The notes under the pieces: model-generated | Databases searched by the model: none | What the model was told of the DNA's origin: nothing | What the model saw: the letters and a program-made list of their open reading frames with translations, nothing else | Position numbers and translations under genes: made by a program | In this document: positions 1 to 4,508 of the stretch, in pieces | How positions within the stretch are numbered: position 1 is the first letter of the stretch | Layout: each line of letters opens with the position of its first letter | Source of the DNA: Candidatus Falkowiibacteriota bacterium | Lineage (GTDB): Bacteria > Patescibacteriota > Patescibacteriia > Patescibacteriales > SZUA-104 | DNA length: 6,413 bases | NCBI GenBank assembly: GCA_003231075.1 | Contig: QIIF01000132.1 | Span: 1 to 6,413, forward strand | Reading direction: 5' to 3'

Positions 1-269
1 AAGACAATAAAACAATAAAATTAAATAACAAAAAAACCATAATAAAGAAAAAGTTTAATGGTGTCGTTGTCAGTGATAAAACGGATAAAACCGTTACGGT
101 TAGAGTTGATAGCGTTAAAGTTCATCCGAAATATAAAAAAAGATACACAGTCAGTAAGAAATATAAGGTTCATGATGAAAAGAATAAGTTTAAAAAAGAC
201 GATAAGGTTTCTTTTGTGGAATGCAGGCCATTAAGTAAAGATAAAAAATGGCGAGTAATGTATAGTTAA
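1..269 (+). CDS. rpsQ: 30S ribosomal protein S17, 5' partial
   Basis: S17 is a small OB-fold protein that binds the 5' domain of 16S rRNA early in 30S assembly. The open frame runs from the window edge (first full codon at base 3) to TAA at 267-269, giving 88 visible codons. Family landmarks are GVVVSDK, then VKVHPKYKKRY, HDEKN and ECRPLSK, ending WRVMYS. There is no in-frame ATG, GTG or TTG before the conserved Gly codon at 60-62, so the start lies upstream of the window. At least 19 residues, mostly Lys, Asn and Thr, precede that Gly, against about nine in E. coli S17; the N-terminus is therefore extended. The C-terminus is a few residues shorter than in E. coli. It is the first gene of the visible spc series, and rplN follows after 115 bases. 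The identity is secure; only the start is unknown. Confidence 0.95.
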   Translation, partial: DNKTIKLNNKKTIIKKKFNGVVVSDKTDKTVTVRVDSVKVHPKYKKRYTVSKKYKVHDEKNKFKKDDKVSFVECRPLSKDKKWRVMYS

Positions 270-384
270 AAGTTTATTAAGTTTATCAAGAATGCCCCCT
301 TGATAAAGGGGGTGGGGGGATTATAAAGTTTATCAAGTAGAAAGTTTATAAAGTTTATAAAGTTTATAGCTTTCCACCAATCAA
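270..384. repeat. rpsQ-rplN gap: AAGTTTATA repeats and a C/G palindrome
   Basis: The gap holds repeated units of AAGTTTATA and AAGTTTATCAAG. Two copies of the 12-mer AAGTTTATCAAG lie at 279-290 and 326-337, and a third lies far away at 2088-2099. A tandem 9-base run occupies roughly 341-368. In the middle, two hairpins compete: TTTATCAAG 282-290 pairs perfectly with CTTGATAAA 299-307, while CCCCCT 295-300 pairs with AGGGGG 307-312. A further run of six G follows at 314-319. No gene is visible, there is no Shine-Dalgarno sequence before rplN, and no T tract makes either hairpin a convincing terminator. This looks like a dispersed intergenic repeat; any function is unproven. Confidence 0.8.
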
Positions 385-756
385 ATGATTCAAGTTCAAT
401 CAATATTAAAAGTAGCGGATAATGCCGGAGCGAAAAAGGTGCAATGCATCAGAGTTTTGGGTGGTTATAGAAAGAGGTACGCGCGCGTTGGAGATATAAT
501 AACCATAGCTGTTAAAGAGGCGGTACCGCACGCGGCTATTAAGAAAGGCGATGTTTTGCGCGCTATTATTGTCAGGACAAAAAAAGAAATCAGAAGAAAG
601 GATGGAACATATTTGCGTTTTGGAGAAAATGCTTGCGTTATTGTTGAAAAAGAAAAAAAAGAGATGAAAGGAACGAGAGTTTTCGGGCCGATTGCGAGAG
701 AGGTAAGAAGAGCCGGATATTTTAAAATAGCGTCATTGGCGCCTGAAGTGCTTTAG
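385..756 (+). CDS. rplN: 50S ribosomal protein L14
   Basis: L14 is a beta-barrel protein on the subunit-joining face of the 50S. In the family it takes part in intersubunit bridges and is the docking site of the silencing factor RsfS. The 123-residue product has the same length as E. coli L14 and opens with the typical [18 protein letters not shown]. It also carries the core [14 protein letters not shown] (35-48), the signature segment [11 protein letters not shown] (64-74) followed by [23 protein letters not shown] (96-108), and the usual end SLAPEVL. Starting at the conserved MIQ leaves no doubt about the start. No Shine-Dalgarno sequence is visible; the leader is TCCACCAATCAA. The TAG stop (754-756) is the first part of an intergenic repeat of the GAATTTA type, so the gene ends directly in repeat DNA. 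rplX follows after 65 bases. Confidence 0.99.
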   Translation: MIQVQSILKVADNAGAKKVQCIRVLGGYRKRYARVGDIITIAVKEAVPHAAIKKGDVLRAIIVRTKKEIRRKDGTYLRFGENACVIVEKEKKEMKGTRVFGPIAREVRRAGYFKIASLAPEVL

Positions 757-770
757 AATTTAGAATATTA
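753..770. repeat. GAATTTA-type repeat overlapping the rplN stop
   Basis: TTAGAATTTAGAATATTA covers the rplN stop codon TAG (754-756). The 14-mer GAATTTAGAATATT at 756-769 recurs exactly after secY at 6383-6396, and related heptads fill the rpsE-rplO gap. This is a short member of the AT-rich family seen at several gene ends in the window. Confidence 0.75.
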
Positions 771-773
771 ATC

Positions 774-816
774 ATTCGCATGTCCCGCATTTGTAGCGCG
801 GGTTCGCGAAGCGAAT
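774..816. repeat. G+C-rich nested palindrome between rplN and rplX
   Basis: The outer arms ATTCGC (774-779) and GCGAAT (811-816) are perfect complements. Inside them CCCGC (784-788) pairs with GCGGG (798-802), leaving a 9-base loop. The 3' side can alternatively fold as TTCGC 803-807 with GCGAA 811-815. The element is much richer in G+C than its surroundings and ends six bases before the rplX start. The stretch GGGTTCGCGAAGC (800-812) matches 12 of 13 bases of 1180-1192 in the next gap, so the two elements look related. It resembles REP/BIME-type extragenic palindromes; a role in rplX translation is possible but unproven. Confidence 0.75.
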
Positions 817-821
817 AACTT

Positions 822-1154
822 ATGAAGATTAAAACAGGTGATAACATTAAAATAATAGCGGGCAAGGACAAGGGTAAGATTGGAAAGGTTTTACAGGTTT
901 TTTCCGATAGAAATTTAGCCAGCATTGAAGGATTAAACCTGCTTATTAAACATATGCGGCCGAGGAAGCAGGGGGAACAGGGGCAAAGAATTGAATTTCC
1001 GGCGCCGATGAATTTATCAAATATGATGTTAGTGTGCCCTAAATGCGGCAAGCCGACGACGGTCGGATATAAATATGTGGAATCGGGAGAAGAAGGTAAA
1101 AAGAAAAAAAGGAAGTTCAGGGTATGCAAGAAATGCAAACAGACAATAGGTTAA
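822..1154 (+). CDS. rplX: 50S ribosomal protein L24, Cys4 zinc-ribbon form
   Basis: L24 starts assembly of the 50S by binding the 5' domain of 23S rRNA and sits beside the exit tunnel. The 110-residue protein begins MKIKTGDNIKIIAGKDKGK, a KOW domain covering about residues 3-34. Next comes the rRNA-binding segment GLNLLIKHMRPRK (37-49) and the conserved FPAPMNLSNMMLVCPKCGKPT. Four cysteines (72, 75, 102, 105) in two CxxC pairs indicate a zinc ribbon, a form common in bacterial L24 but absent from E. coli. A Lys-rich insert (93-98) lies between the pairs. The ATG follows a G+C-rich palindrome closely, with only a weak GAAG upstream. The stop at 1152-1154 is immediately followed by the multi-branch palindrome in front of rplE. 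Confidence 0.98.
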   Translation: MKIKTGDNIKIIAGKDKGKIGKVLQVFSDRNLASIEGLNLLIKHMRPRKQGEQGQRIEFPAPMNLSNMMLVCPKCGKPTTVGYKYVESGEEGKKKKRKFRVCKKCKQTIG

Positions 1155-1265
1155 AATATTTCTACCGGCCTTCAGGCCAGGGTTCGTGAAGCTTTAGCTT
1201 CGTAGCGTCACGGTACGCGGCTAAAGCCGCCCGAACCCTGAGCTAAAGCTCGGTAGAAGGATATT
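1155..1265. repeat. Multi-branched palindrome cluster between rplX and rplE
   Basis: Nearly the whole gap can fold. The outer stem is TTCTACCG 1160-1167 with CGGTAGAA 1251-1258, extended by AATAT 1155-1159 with ATATT 1261-1265 across a GG bulge (1259-1260). Inside lie GGCC 1167-1170/1175-1178 (loop TTCA) and the long stem AGGGTTCG 1179-1186 with CGAACCCT 1232-1239. That stem encloses GAAGC/GCTTC (1188-1192/1197-1201), an imperfect CGTA/TACG arm (1201-1217) and GCGGC/GCCGC (1217-1221/1226-1230). Last is GAGC/GCTC (1240-1243/1248-1251). Three hairpins share the 8-mer GCTAAAGC or its complement (1191-1198, 1220-1227, 1242-1249). Adjacent stems share one base, so not every end pair can form at once. 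The repeated hairpins suggest clustered REP-like elements; the position suggests a possible regulatory role (see findings). Confidence 0.85.
1257..1261 (+). promoter_or_regulatory. Shine-Dalgarno sequence of rplE
   Basis: AAGGA lies eight bases before the rplE ATG. It is the only well-placed, clearly purine-rich Shine-Dalgarno sequence seen before any start in this window. It lies in the 3' strand of the outer stem of the preceding palindrome, with its GG forming the bulge, so folding of that stem would partly hide it. Confidence 0.65.
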
Positions 1266-1269
1266 ATTT

Positions 1270-1809
1270 ATGCGATTACAAGAAAAATATAAAAAAGAAA
1301 TATTACCGGCATTGAAGGAAAAATTCGGGTATAAAAATAATTTACAGGTGCCCAAATTAGACAAGGTTGTTGTTAATGTCGGCGTAGGCAAGCATTCCAA
1401 GGAGAAGGCCTATATTGATAATGTTGTCAGCAGTTTAAGCCGTATTACCGGGCAGAAGCCGATTTTAACTAAAGCTAAAAAAGCAATATCCGCGTTTAAA
1501 ACAAGAAAAGGAATGATCGTGGGAGTAGCGGTGATTTTGCGAGGGAAAAGAATGTATGATTTTACTGATAAATTAATTAATATATCATTTCCAAGAGTAA
1601 GGGATTTTCGCGGAATCAGCGAGAAACAGGTTGATAAAACCGGTAATTTGACAATCGGATTTCGTGAGCATTTGTCGTTTCCGGAGATTAAAGCCGAAGA
1701 AGTTGACAATGTCCACGGCATGGAGGTTAGTATCGCCACTACCGCGAAAACAAGAGAAGAAGGATTGGAATTATTTAAATTAATGGGATTCCCATTTAAA
1801 AAGGAATAA
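1270..1809 (+). CDS. rplE: 50S ribosomal protein L5
   Basis: L5 binds 5S rRNA and helps load it into the central protuberance; it contacts P-site tRNA and forms a bridge with S13 in the 30S head. The 179-residue product equals E. coli L5 in length. Visible family blocks are the N-terminal helix with YKKEILPALKEKFGY, the strand KVVVNVGVGKHSKEK (32-46), the signature ITGQKPILTKAKKAISAFK (59-77), LRGKRMYDFTDKLI (90-103), PRVRDFRGIS (108-117), FREHLSFPEI (131-140), and the C-terminal IATTAKTREEGLELFKLMGFPF. The ATG at 1270 is the only start giving the normal N-terminus, and it has an AAGGA eight bases upstream. A large palindrome precedes the gene and a heptad inverted repeat follows its TAA after one base. 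In E. coli the start of this gene is where S8 represses the operon. Confidence 0.99.
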   Translation: MRLQEKYKKEILPALKEKFGYKNNLQVPKLDKVVVNVGVGKHSKEKAYIDNVVSSLSRITGQKPILTKAKKAISAFKTRKGMIVGVAVILRGKRMYDFTDKLINISFPRVRDFRGISEKQVDKTGNLTIGFREHLSFPEIKAEEVDNVHGMEVSIATTAKTREEGLELFKLMGFPFKKE

Positions 1810-1810
1810 A

Positions 1811-1887
1811 TATAGCTTATAGCTTATAGCTTGTAGAATAAAATTAATTCCTACAACCTACAAGCTACAACCTACAAGCTAATAAGT
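1811..1887. repeat. Heptad inverted repeat between rplE and the S14 gene
   Basis: The left arm has three heptads ATAGCTT (1812-1832) followed by GTAG. The right arm is a perfect tandem duplication of the 14-mer CTACAACCTACAAG (1851-1864 and 1865-1878) followed by CTA, i.e. alternating heptads CTACAAC and CTACAAG. The arms are complementary: TAGCTTGTAG (1827-1836) pairs perfectly with CTACAAGCTA at 1858-1867, or equally at 1872-1881. The repeat starts two bases after the rplE stop and runs almost to the S14 start, leaving only ATAAGT. A slipped, two-register hairpin is therefore possible. No Shine-Dalgarno sequence is visible. Confidence 0.85.
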
Positions 1888-2073
1888 ATGGCTAGAAAAG
1901 CGTTAATCGCAAAAGCAAAAAGAAAACCGAAATTTTCAACCCGTGTTATTCGGCGTTGTTGGCGCTGCGGCCGCAATCATGGCTTTATGCGCGATTTCGG
2001 CTTATGCCGGATTTGTTTTAGGGAGTTGGCCAATAGCGGCGATTTACCGGGGATAACGAAGTCAAGCTGGTAG
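1888..2073 (+). CDS. rpsZ: 30S ribosomal protein S14, short zinc-binding type
   Basis: S14 joins the 3' major (head) domain of the 30S late in assembly, next to S3, S10 and S19. At 61 residues this is the short form rather than the E. coli type of about 100 residues. Two CxxC pairs, CWRC (24-27) and CRIC (40-43), provide the four zinc ligands. The flanks RVIRRC and [22 protein letters not shown], and the end [11 protein letters not shown], are typical of the family. The gene lies between L5 and S8, as in nearly all spc operons. It starts [16 protein letters not shown] with no upstream Shine-Dalgarno sequence and ends with TAG. Some databases use rpsN for both forms; rpsZ is used here to mark the zinc type. 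Confidence 0.98.
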   Translation: MARKALIAKAKRKPKFSTRVIRRCWRCGRNHGFMRDFGLCRICFRELANSGDLPGITKSSW

Positions 2074-2083
2074 ATAGTTAGTC

Positions 2084-2211
2084 CATCAAGTTTATCAAGT
2101 TATAGCATCAGTTCATAAAGTTTATAAAGTTCATAAAGTTATAAAGTGTTAAATATTCAATTTATTTTTTAACTTTATAACTTTACAAACTTTATAACTT
2201 TATAACTCAAT
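2084..2211. repeat. Long AT-rich inverted repeat between the S14 gene and rpsH
   Basis: A left arm of repeated ATAAAGTT(T/C) units (about 2111-2153) faces a complementary right arm (about 2166-2208). The core is a perfect 14-base pairing, TAAAGTTATAAAGT 2134-2147 with ACTTTATAACTTTA 2172-2185, and the outer parts pair with small slips. The left flank carries AAGTTTATCAAG (2088-2099), the third copy of a 12-mer found twice in the rpsQ-rplN gap. At 142 bases (2074-2215) this is the longest junction in the window, and it contains no gene. The right arm ends a few bases before the rpsH ATG, which has no Shine-Dalgarno sequence. Confidence 0.85.
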
Positions 2212-2215
2212 AATT

Positions 2216-2629
2216 ATGACCGATCCAATATCAGACATGCTAACAAGAATAAGAAACGCTTCAGCCATCAAAAAAGATGAAGTAGTTTTGCCTATGAGTA
2301 AAATTAAATATGAAATTGCTAAGATTTTAGAGCGTGACGGCTGGGTTGGGAAAGTTGAAGTGATCAAAGAAAAGGGCAAAAAGAACGGCAGCGCCGCCTT
2401 TGATAATTTAAAAATTGTGTTAAAATACGGAGACGGGCATAAGCCGGCTATCAGTTCATTGAAGCGAATCAGTAAACCGGGGTTGAGAATTTATGTCAGT
2501 AAAGACGAATTACCGAAAGTTTTAAATAATTTAGGAATAGCGATTATTTCCACCTCTCATGGTTTAATGACCAATAAAGACGCCAGAAAGAAAAATGTTG
2601 GAGGGGAAATACTTTGCGAAATTTATTAA
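2216..2629 (+). CDS. rpsH: 30S ribosomal protein S8
   Basis: S8 is a primary binder of the central domain of 16S rRNA and is needed for platform assembly. In E. coli it is also the translational repressor of the spc operon, acting on mRNA at the rplE start. The 137-residue protein begins MTDPISDMLTRIRNA and contains LPMSKIKYEIAKILERDGW (25-43), RISKPGLRIYV (84-94) and the C-terminal signature ISTSHGLMTNKDARKKNVGGEILCEIY (111-137). It is about seven residues longer than E. coli S8, mainly through a Lys/Gly-rich stretch KEKGKKNGSAAFDN (51-64). A His fills the position in STSHG that is usually Lys or Arg. The start is fixed by the conserved N-terminus. Confidence 0.99.
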   Translation: MTDPISDMLTRIRNASAIKKDEVVLPMSKIKYEIAKILERDGWVGKVEVIKEKGKKNGSAAFDNLKIVLKYGDGHKPAISSLKRISKPGLRIYVSKDELPKVLNNLGIAIISTSHGLMTNKDARKKNVGGEILCEIY

Positions 2630-2630
2630 T

Positions 2631-2731
2631 TTAGGTTGTAGGAGGTAGGAATTAGCTTATTAGCTTATTTTAGTAGTTTTGTTAAAATTTTTAACCTAAC
2701 AAGCTACTCTCCTAATAAGCTACAAGCTAAA
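2631..2731. repeat. AGCTTAT-type inverted repeat between rpsH and rplF
   Basis: TAGCTTATT (2661-2669) pairs perfectly with AATAAGCTA (2714-2722), and TTAGCTT (2652-2658) with AAGCTAA (2724-2730). Between these arms a second stem forms from GTTAA (2681-2685) and TTAAC (2691-2695). The units match those in the rplE-S14 and rplF-rplR gaps. Upstream, at 2632-2649, is a related G-rich stretch of GTAGGAGGTAGGA type. Its GGAGG lies more than 80 bases before the rplF start, so it is not a ribosome-binding site. The gap (2630-2737) holds no gene. Confidence 0.8.
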
Positions 2732-2737
2732 ACATTT

Positions 2738-3283
2738 ATGTCACGTTTAGGAAAATTGCCAATTGAATTAGGAGGAGGAACTCAGGCCAAAATTGAGGAT
2801 GGTTTTATAGTGGTTAAAGGGGCTAAGGGTGAATTAAGGGAAAAAACGCATAATTCAGTTAAAGTTGAAATTAACGGCAAAGAAATAAAAGTCAGCGTGC
2901 ATAAGCCGGAGAATAAAAATGAAAGAGCTTTATGGGGGCTTTATAGAAGTTTAATTAAGAATATGGTTCAAGGCGTAGAGGAAGGGTTTGAAAAGAAATT
3001 AGAGATTAACGGAGTTGGATTTAAAGCGGCCGCGAGCGGAAAAACATTAAATTTAAATGTCGGTTTTTCCCATCAAGTTGATTTTGATTTGCCGGAAGAA
3101 ATAAGTTGCGCGGTAGAAGGAAATATAATTACAATTAGCGGAATTAGCAAGCAATTAGTTGGTGAAACAGCCGCGCAAATCAGAAAAATAAGAAAACCGG
3201 AACCGTATAAAGGCAAAGGCATAAAATATGTTGACGAAATTATCATAAAGAAGGTTGGTAAAACAGCGGCCAAGGGTGAATAA
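2738..3283 (+). CDS. rplF: 50S ribosomal protein L6
   Basis: L6 binds domain VI of 23S rRNA near the factor-binding region and the sarcin-ricin loop, and consists of two related folds. The 181-residue protein (E. coli 177) starts MSRLGKLPIEL and contains FIVVKGAKGELREK (23-36) in the first domain. The linker WGLYRSLIKNMVQGVEEGFEKKLEINGVGFKA (66-97) follows, and the second domain carries the signature KPEPYKGKGIKY (153-164). Both domains are complete. The N-terminus gives the start directly; the leader AAAACATTT has no Shine-Dalgarno sequence. The first domain has ELGGGTQ where many relatives have a Pro-Glu-Gly turn, a minor variation. The stop is TAA at 3281-3283 and a further inverted repeat follows. 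Confidence 0.99.
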   Translation: MSRLGKLPIELGGGTQAKIEDGFIVVKGAKGELREKTHNSVKVEINGKEIKVSVHKPENKNERALWGLYRSLIKNMVQGVEEGFEKKLEINGVGFKAAASGKTLNLNVGFSHQVDFDLPEEISCAVEGNIITISGISKQLVGETAAQIRKIRKPEPYKGKGIKYVDEIIIKKVGKTAAKGE

Positions 3284-3287
3284 TGGC

Positions 3288-3357
3288 AACTTATAGTTTT
3301 TAGTTTGCAGGTTATAGTTTATTCTGCGCCCTAAAAGCTACAAGCCATAAGCTAAAA
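3288..3357. repeat. Imperfect AGCTTRT-type inverted repeat between rplF and rplR
   Basis: CTTATAGTTTTTAG (3290-3303) pairs with CTAAAAGCTACAAG (3331-3344) with one mismatch and one G-U wobble. The outer right arm, CCATAAGCTAAAA (3345-3357), belongs to the same AGCTTAT family as the two preceding gaps. The spacer includes a short G+C-rich bit, CTGCGCCC. No gene or Shine-Dalgarno sequence is visible, and the repeat ends two bases before the rplR ATG. Confidence 0.7.
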
Positions 3358-3359
3358 TT

Positions 3360-3713
3360 ATGAATAAAGAAAAAATAAAAAAAAATAAGCAAATTAGGCG
3401 GCGTGGACGAATTCGCGTTAAAGTAAAAGGCACGGCAAAGCGTCCAAGATTAAGCGTGTTCAGGTCAAACAAGGGAATGTATTTGCAGTTGATAGATGAT
3501 AATAGCGGTATTACTTTGGCAAGCGCCGCAAGCAGTGAAGTGAAAAAAACCGATAAAAAAGAGGTTATCAGCTTTGAGTTGGGAAAAATAATAGCCAAGA
3601 AAGGATTGGATAAAAAAATAGAAAATGTCGTGTTTGACAGAGGAGGAAATAAATATCATGGAAGAATTAAGGCGGCGGCGGACGGAGCGAGAGAAGGCGG
3701 TCTCAAATTTTAA
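3360..3713 (+). CDS. rplR: 50S ribosomal protein L18
   Basis: L18 works with L5 to bind 5S rRNA and anchor it in the central protuberance. The 117-residue product has the same length as E. coli L18. A basic, Lys/Arg-rich N-terminus (1-24) is followed by the family core: [21 protein letters not shown] (27-47), TLASAAS (52-58), and the C-terminal block [28 protein letters not shown] (90-117). The start is the first ATG after the stop of the preceding frame. The leader GCTAAAATT has no Shine-Dalgarno sequence. The TAA stop (3711-3713) sits at the entrance of a run of AAATTCA-type repeats. Confidence 0.99.
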   Translation: MNKEKIKKNKQIRRRGRIRVKVKGTAKRPRLSVFRSNKGMYLQLIDDNSGITLASAASSEVKKTDKKEVISFELGKIIAKKGLDKKIENVVFDRGGNKYHGRIKAAADGAREGGLKF

Positions 3714-3851
3714 AATTCAAAATTACAAATTCAAAATAAATTACAATAATCAAAATTTAAAACAGTTTTAAACTCCCATTCCCTCCAGCCGCCGGCAGGC
3801 AAATTAAGAATAAGTTTTGAAAATTGGGGTTTAGGATTTAACAGAGTTAAT
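3714..3851. repeat. rplR-rpsE gap: AAATTCA repeats and a small G+C island
   Basis: The left part (3714-3760) is made of AAATTCAAAAT/ATTACAA units. Bases 3734-3757 are an exact 24-base copy of 4503-4526 at the end of rpsE. Next comes a perfect hairpin tip, TTTAAAAC 3756-3763 with GTTTTAAA 3765-3772 about the single A at 3764; the same AAAC-A-GTTT centre occurs in the rpsE-rplO gap. A C-rich stretch with the palindrome GCCGGC (3791-3796) follows, then an AT-rich stretch containing GGGGTTTAGGA. The AGGA at 3833-3836 is 15 bases from the rpsE ATG, too far for a standard Shine-Dalgarno site. No gene is visible. Confidence 0.8.
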
Positions 3852-4508
3852 ATGGTAGAAGAAATCAAACAACAAAATAATAAGAAACCAGAAAATACTG
3901 ACAAAAGCGCCGCCACGGTTGTCGCGAAATCCGTTTATGGCGCGAAGAAGAAAAATTTTAAAGATAGGCGCGGCGGCAAAAGAGACGAACCGCAGGACGG
4001 GTTTGACCAGCAGATTATTGATATTGCGAGAGTGACTCGCGTTATGGCCGGAGGTAAGCGGATGCGTTTCCGCGCGTGCGTGGCTGTCGGTAATAAAAAA
4101 GGCGAAGTCGCGATCGGTTTAGCCAAGGGCGCCGATGTCGCCATCGCCGTAAATAAAGCAGTCAATAAAGCCAAGAAGAATATTATTAAAGTGCCTATTG
4201 TTAATGACACGATTCCTCATGAAATTTATCAAAAAGAGGGAGCCGCGAAAATTTTAATTAAGCCGGGGCGCAAAGGGAGCGGCATTATCGCCGGCGGCGC
4301 GGTGCGTATTGTTTTGGATATAGTGGGGATTAAAAATGTTACCGCTAAGATTTTAGGGACTAATAATAAGGTTAATAATGTGAAATGCGTAATAGCGGCG
4401 TTGAAAAACTTAAAGAAGGTTGAAAAGAGTAATAAAAGTAATAAAAAAGAAGAAAATAAAAAAACTGAAACATTAAATCCAAAATCCAAAATCATAAATT
4501 CCAAATAA
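3852..4508 (+). CDS. rpsE: 30S ribosomal protein S5 with extended termini
   Basis: S5 lies at the mRNA entry side of the 30S, contacts S4 and S8, and affects decoding accuracy and mRNA unwinding. The product is 218 residues against 167 in E. coli. Residues 1-50 are a charged extension without recognisable family motif, including KKKNFKDRRGGKRDEP (32-47). The N-terminal S5 domain (about 52-116) shows RVTRVMAGGKRMRFRACVAVGN and GEVAIGLAKGADV. The C-terminal domain (about 130-188) shows the characteristic PGRKGSGIIAGGAVR (138-152), VLDIVGIKNVTAKILG and VIAALKNL. From about residue 189 the tail is Lys/Asn/Glu-rich, and its last ten or so codons lie in AAATCC-type repeat DNA that continues past the stop. 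The core has no missing motif. In most bacteria rpmD would follow; here rplO comes next. Confidence 0.98.
   Translation: MVEEIKQQNNKKPENTDKSAATVVAKSVYGAKKKNFKDRRGGKRDEPQDGFDQQIIDIARVTRVMAGGKRMRFRACVAVGNKKGEVAIGLAKGADVAIAVNKAVNKAKKNIIKVPIVNDTIPHEIYQKEGAAKILIKPGRKGSGIIAGGAVRIVLDIVGIKNVTAKILGTNNKVNNVKCVIAALKNLKKVEKSNKSNKKEENKKTETLNPKSKIINSK

Noticed and set aside
58..72. ATG at 58-60 as the rpsQ start
   Set aside because: It is out of frame with the conserved S17 sequence; the true frame is open to the window edge.
295..312. Terminator after rpsQ
   Set aside because: The C/G stem is followed by a G run rather than T residues, and it lies inside the operon.
270..384. CRISPR-like array
   Set aside because: Units are 9-12 bases, partly tandem, without spacers of uniform length, and no cas gene is present.
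270..384. Internal promoter before rplN
   Set aside because: Many TATAAA-like strings occur, but they are the repeat units themselves; no pair of -35 and -10 boxes stands out from the AT-rich background.
722..1138. 138-codon open frame on the - strand opposite rplX
   Set aside because: It mirrors the strongly supported L24 gene, has no recognisable domain, and its composition is what antisense reading of Lys-rich coding DNA gives.
1155..1265. tRNA or other cloverleaf RNA gene
   Set aside because: Although branched, it has no anticodon arm, T-loop consensus or CCA-adjacent acceptor; the GGGTTCG stretch is not followed by the required pairing.
1410..1739. Open frame on the - strand within rplE
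   Set aside because: It is fully contained in L5, which has all family motifs; no independent signal supports a gene.
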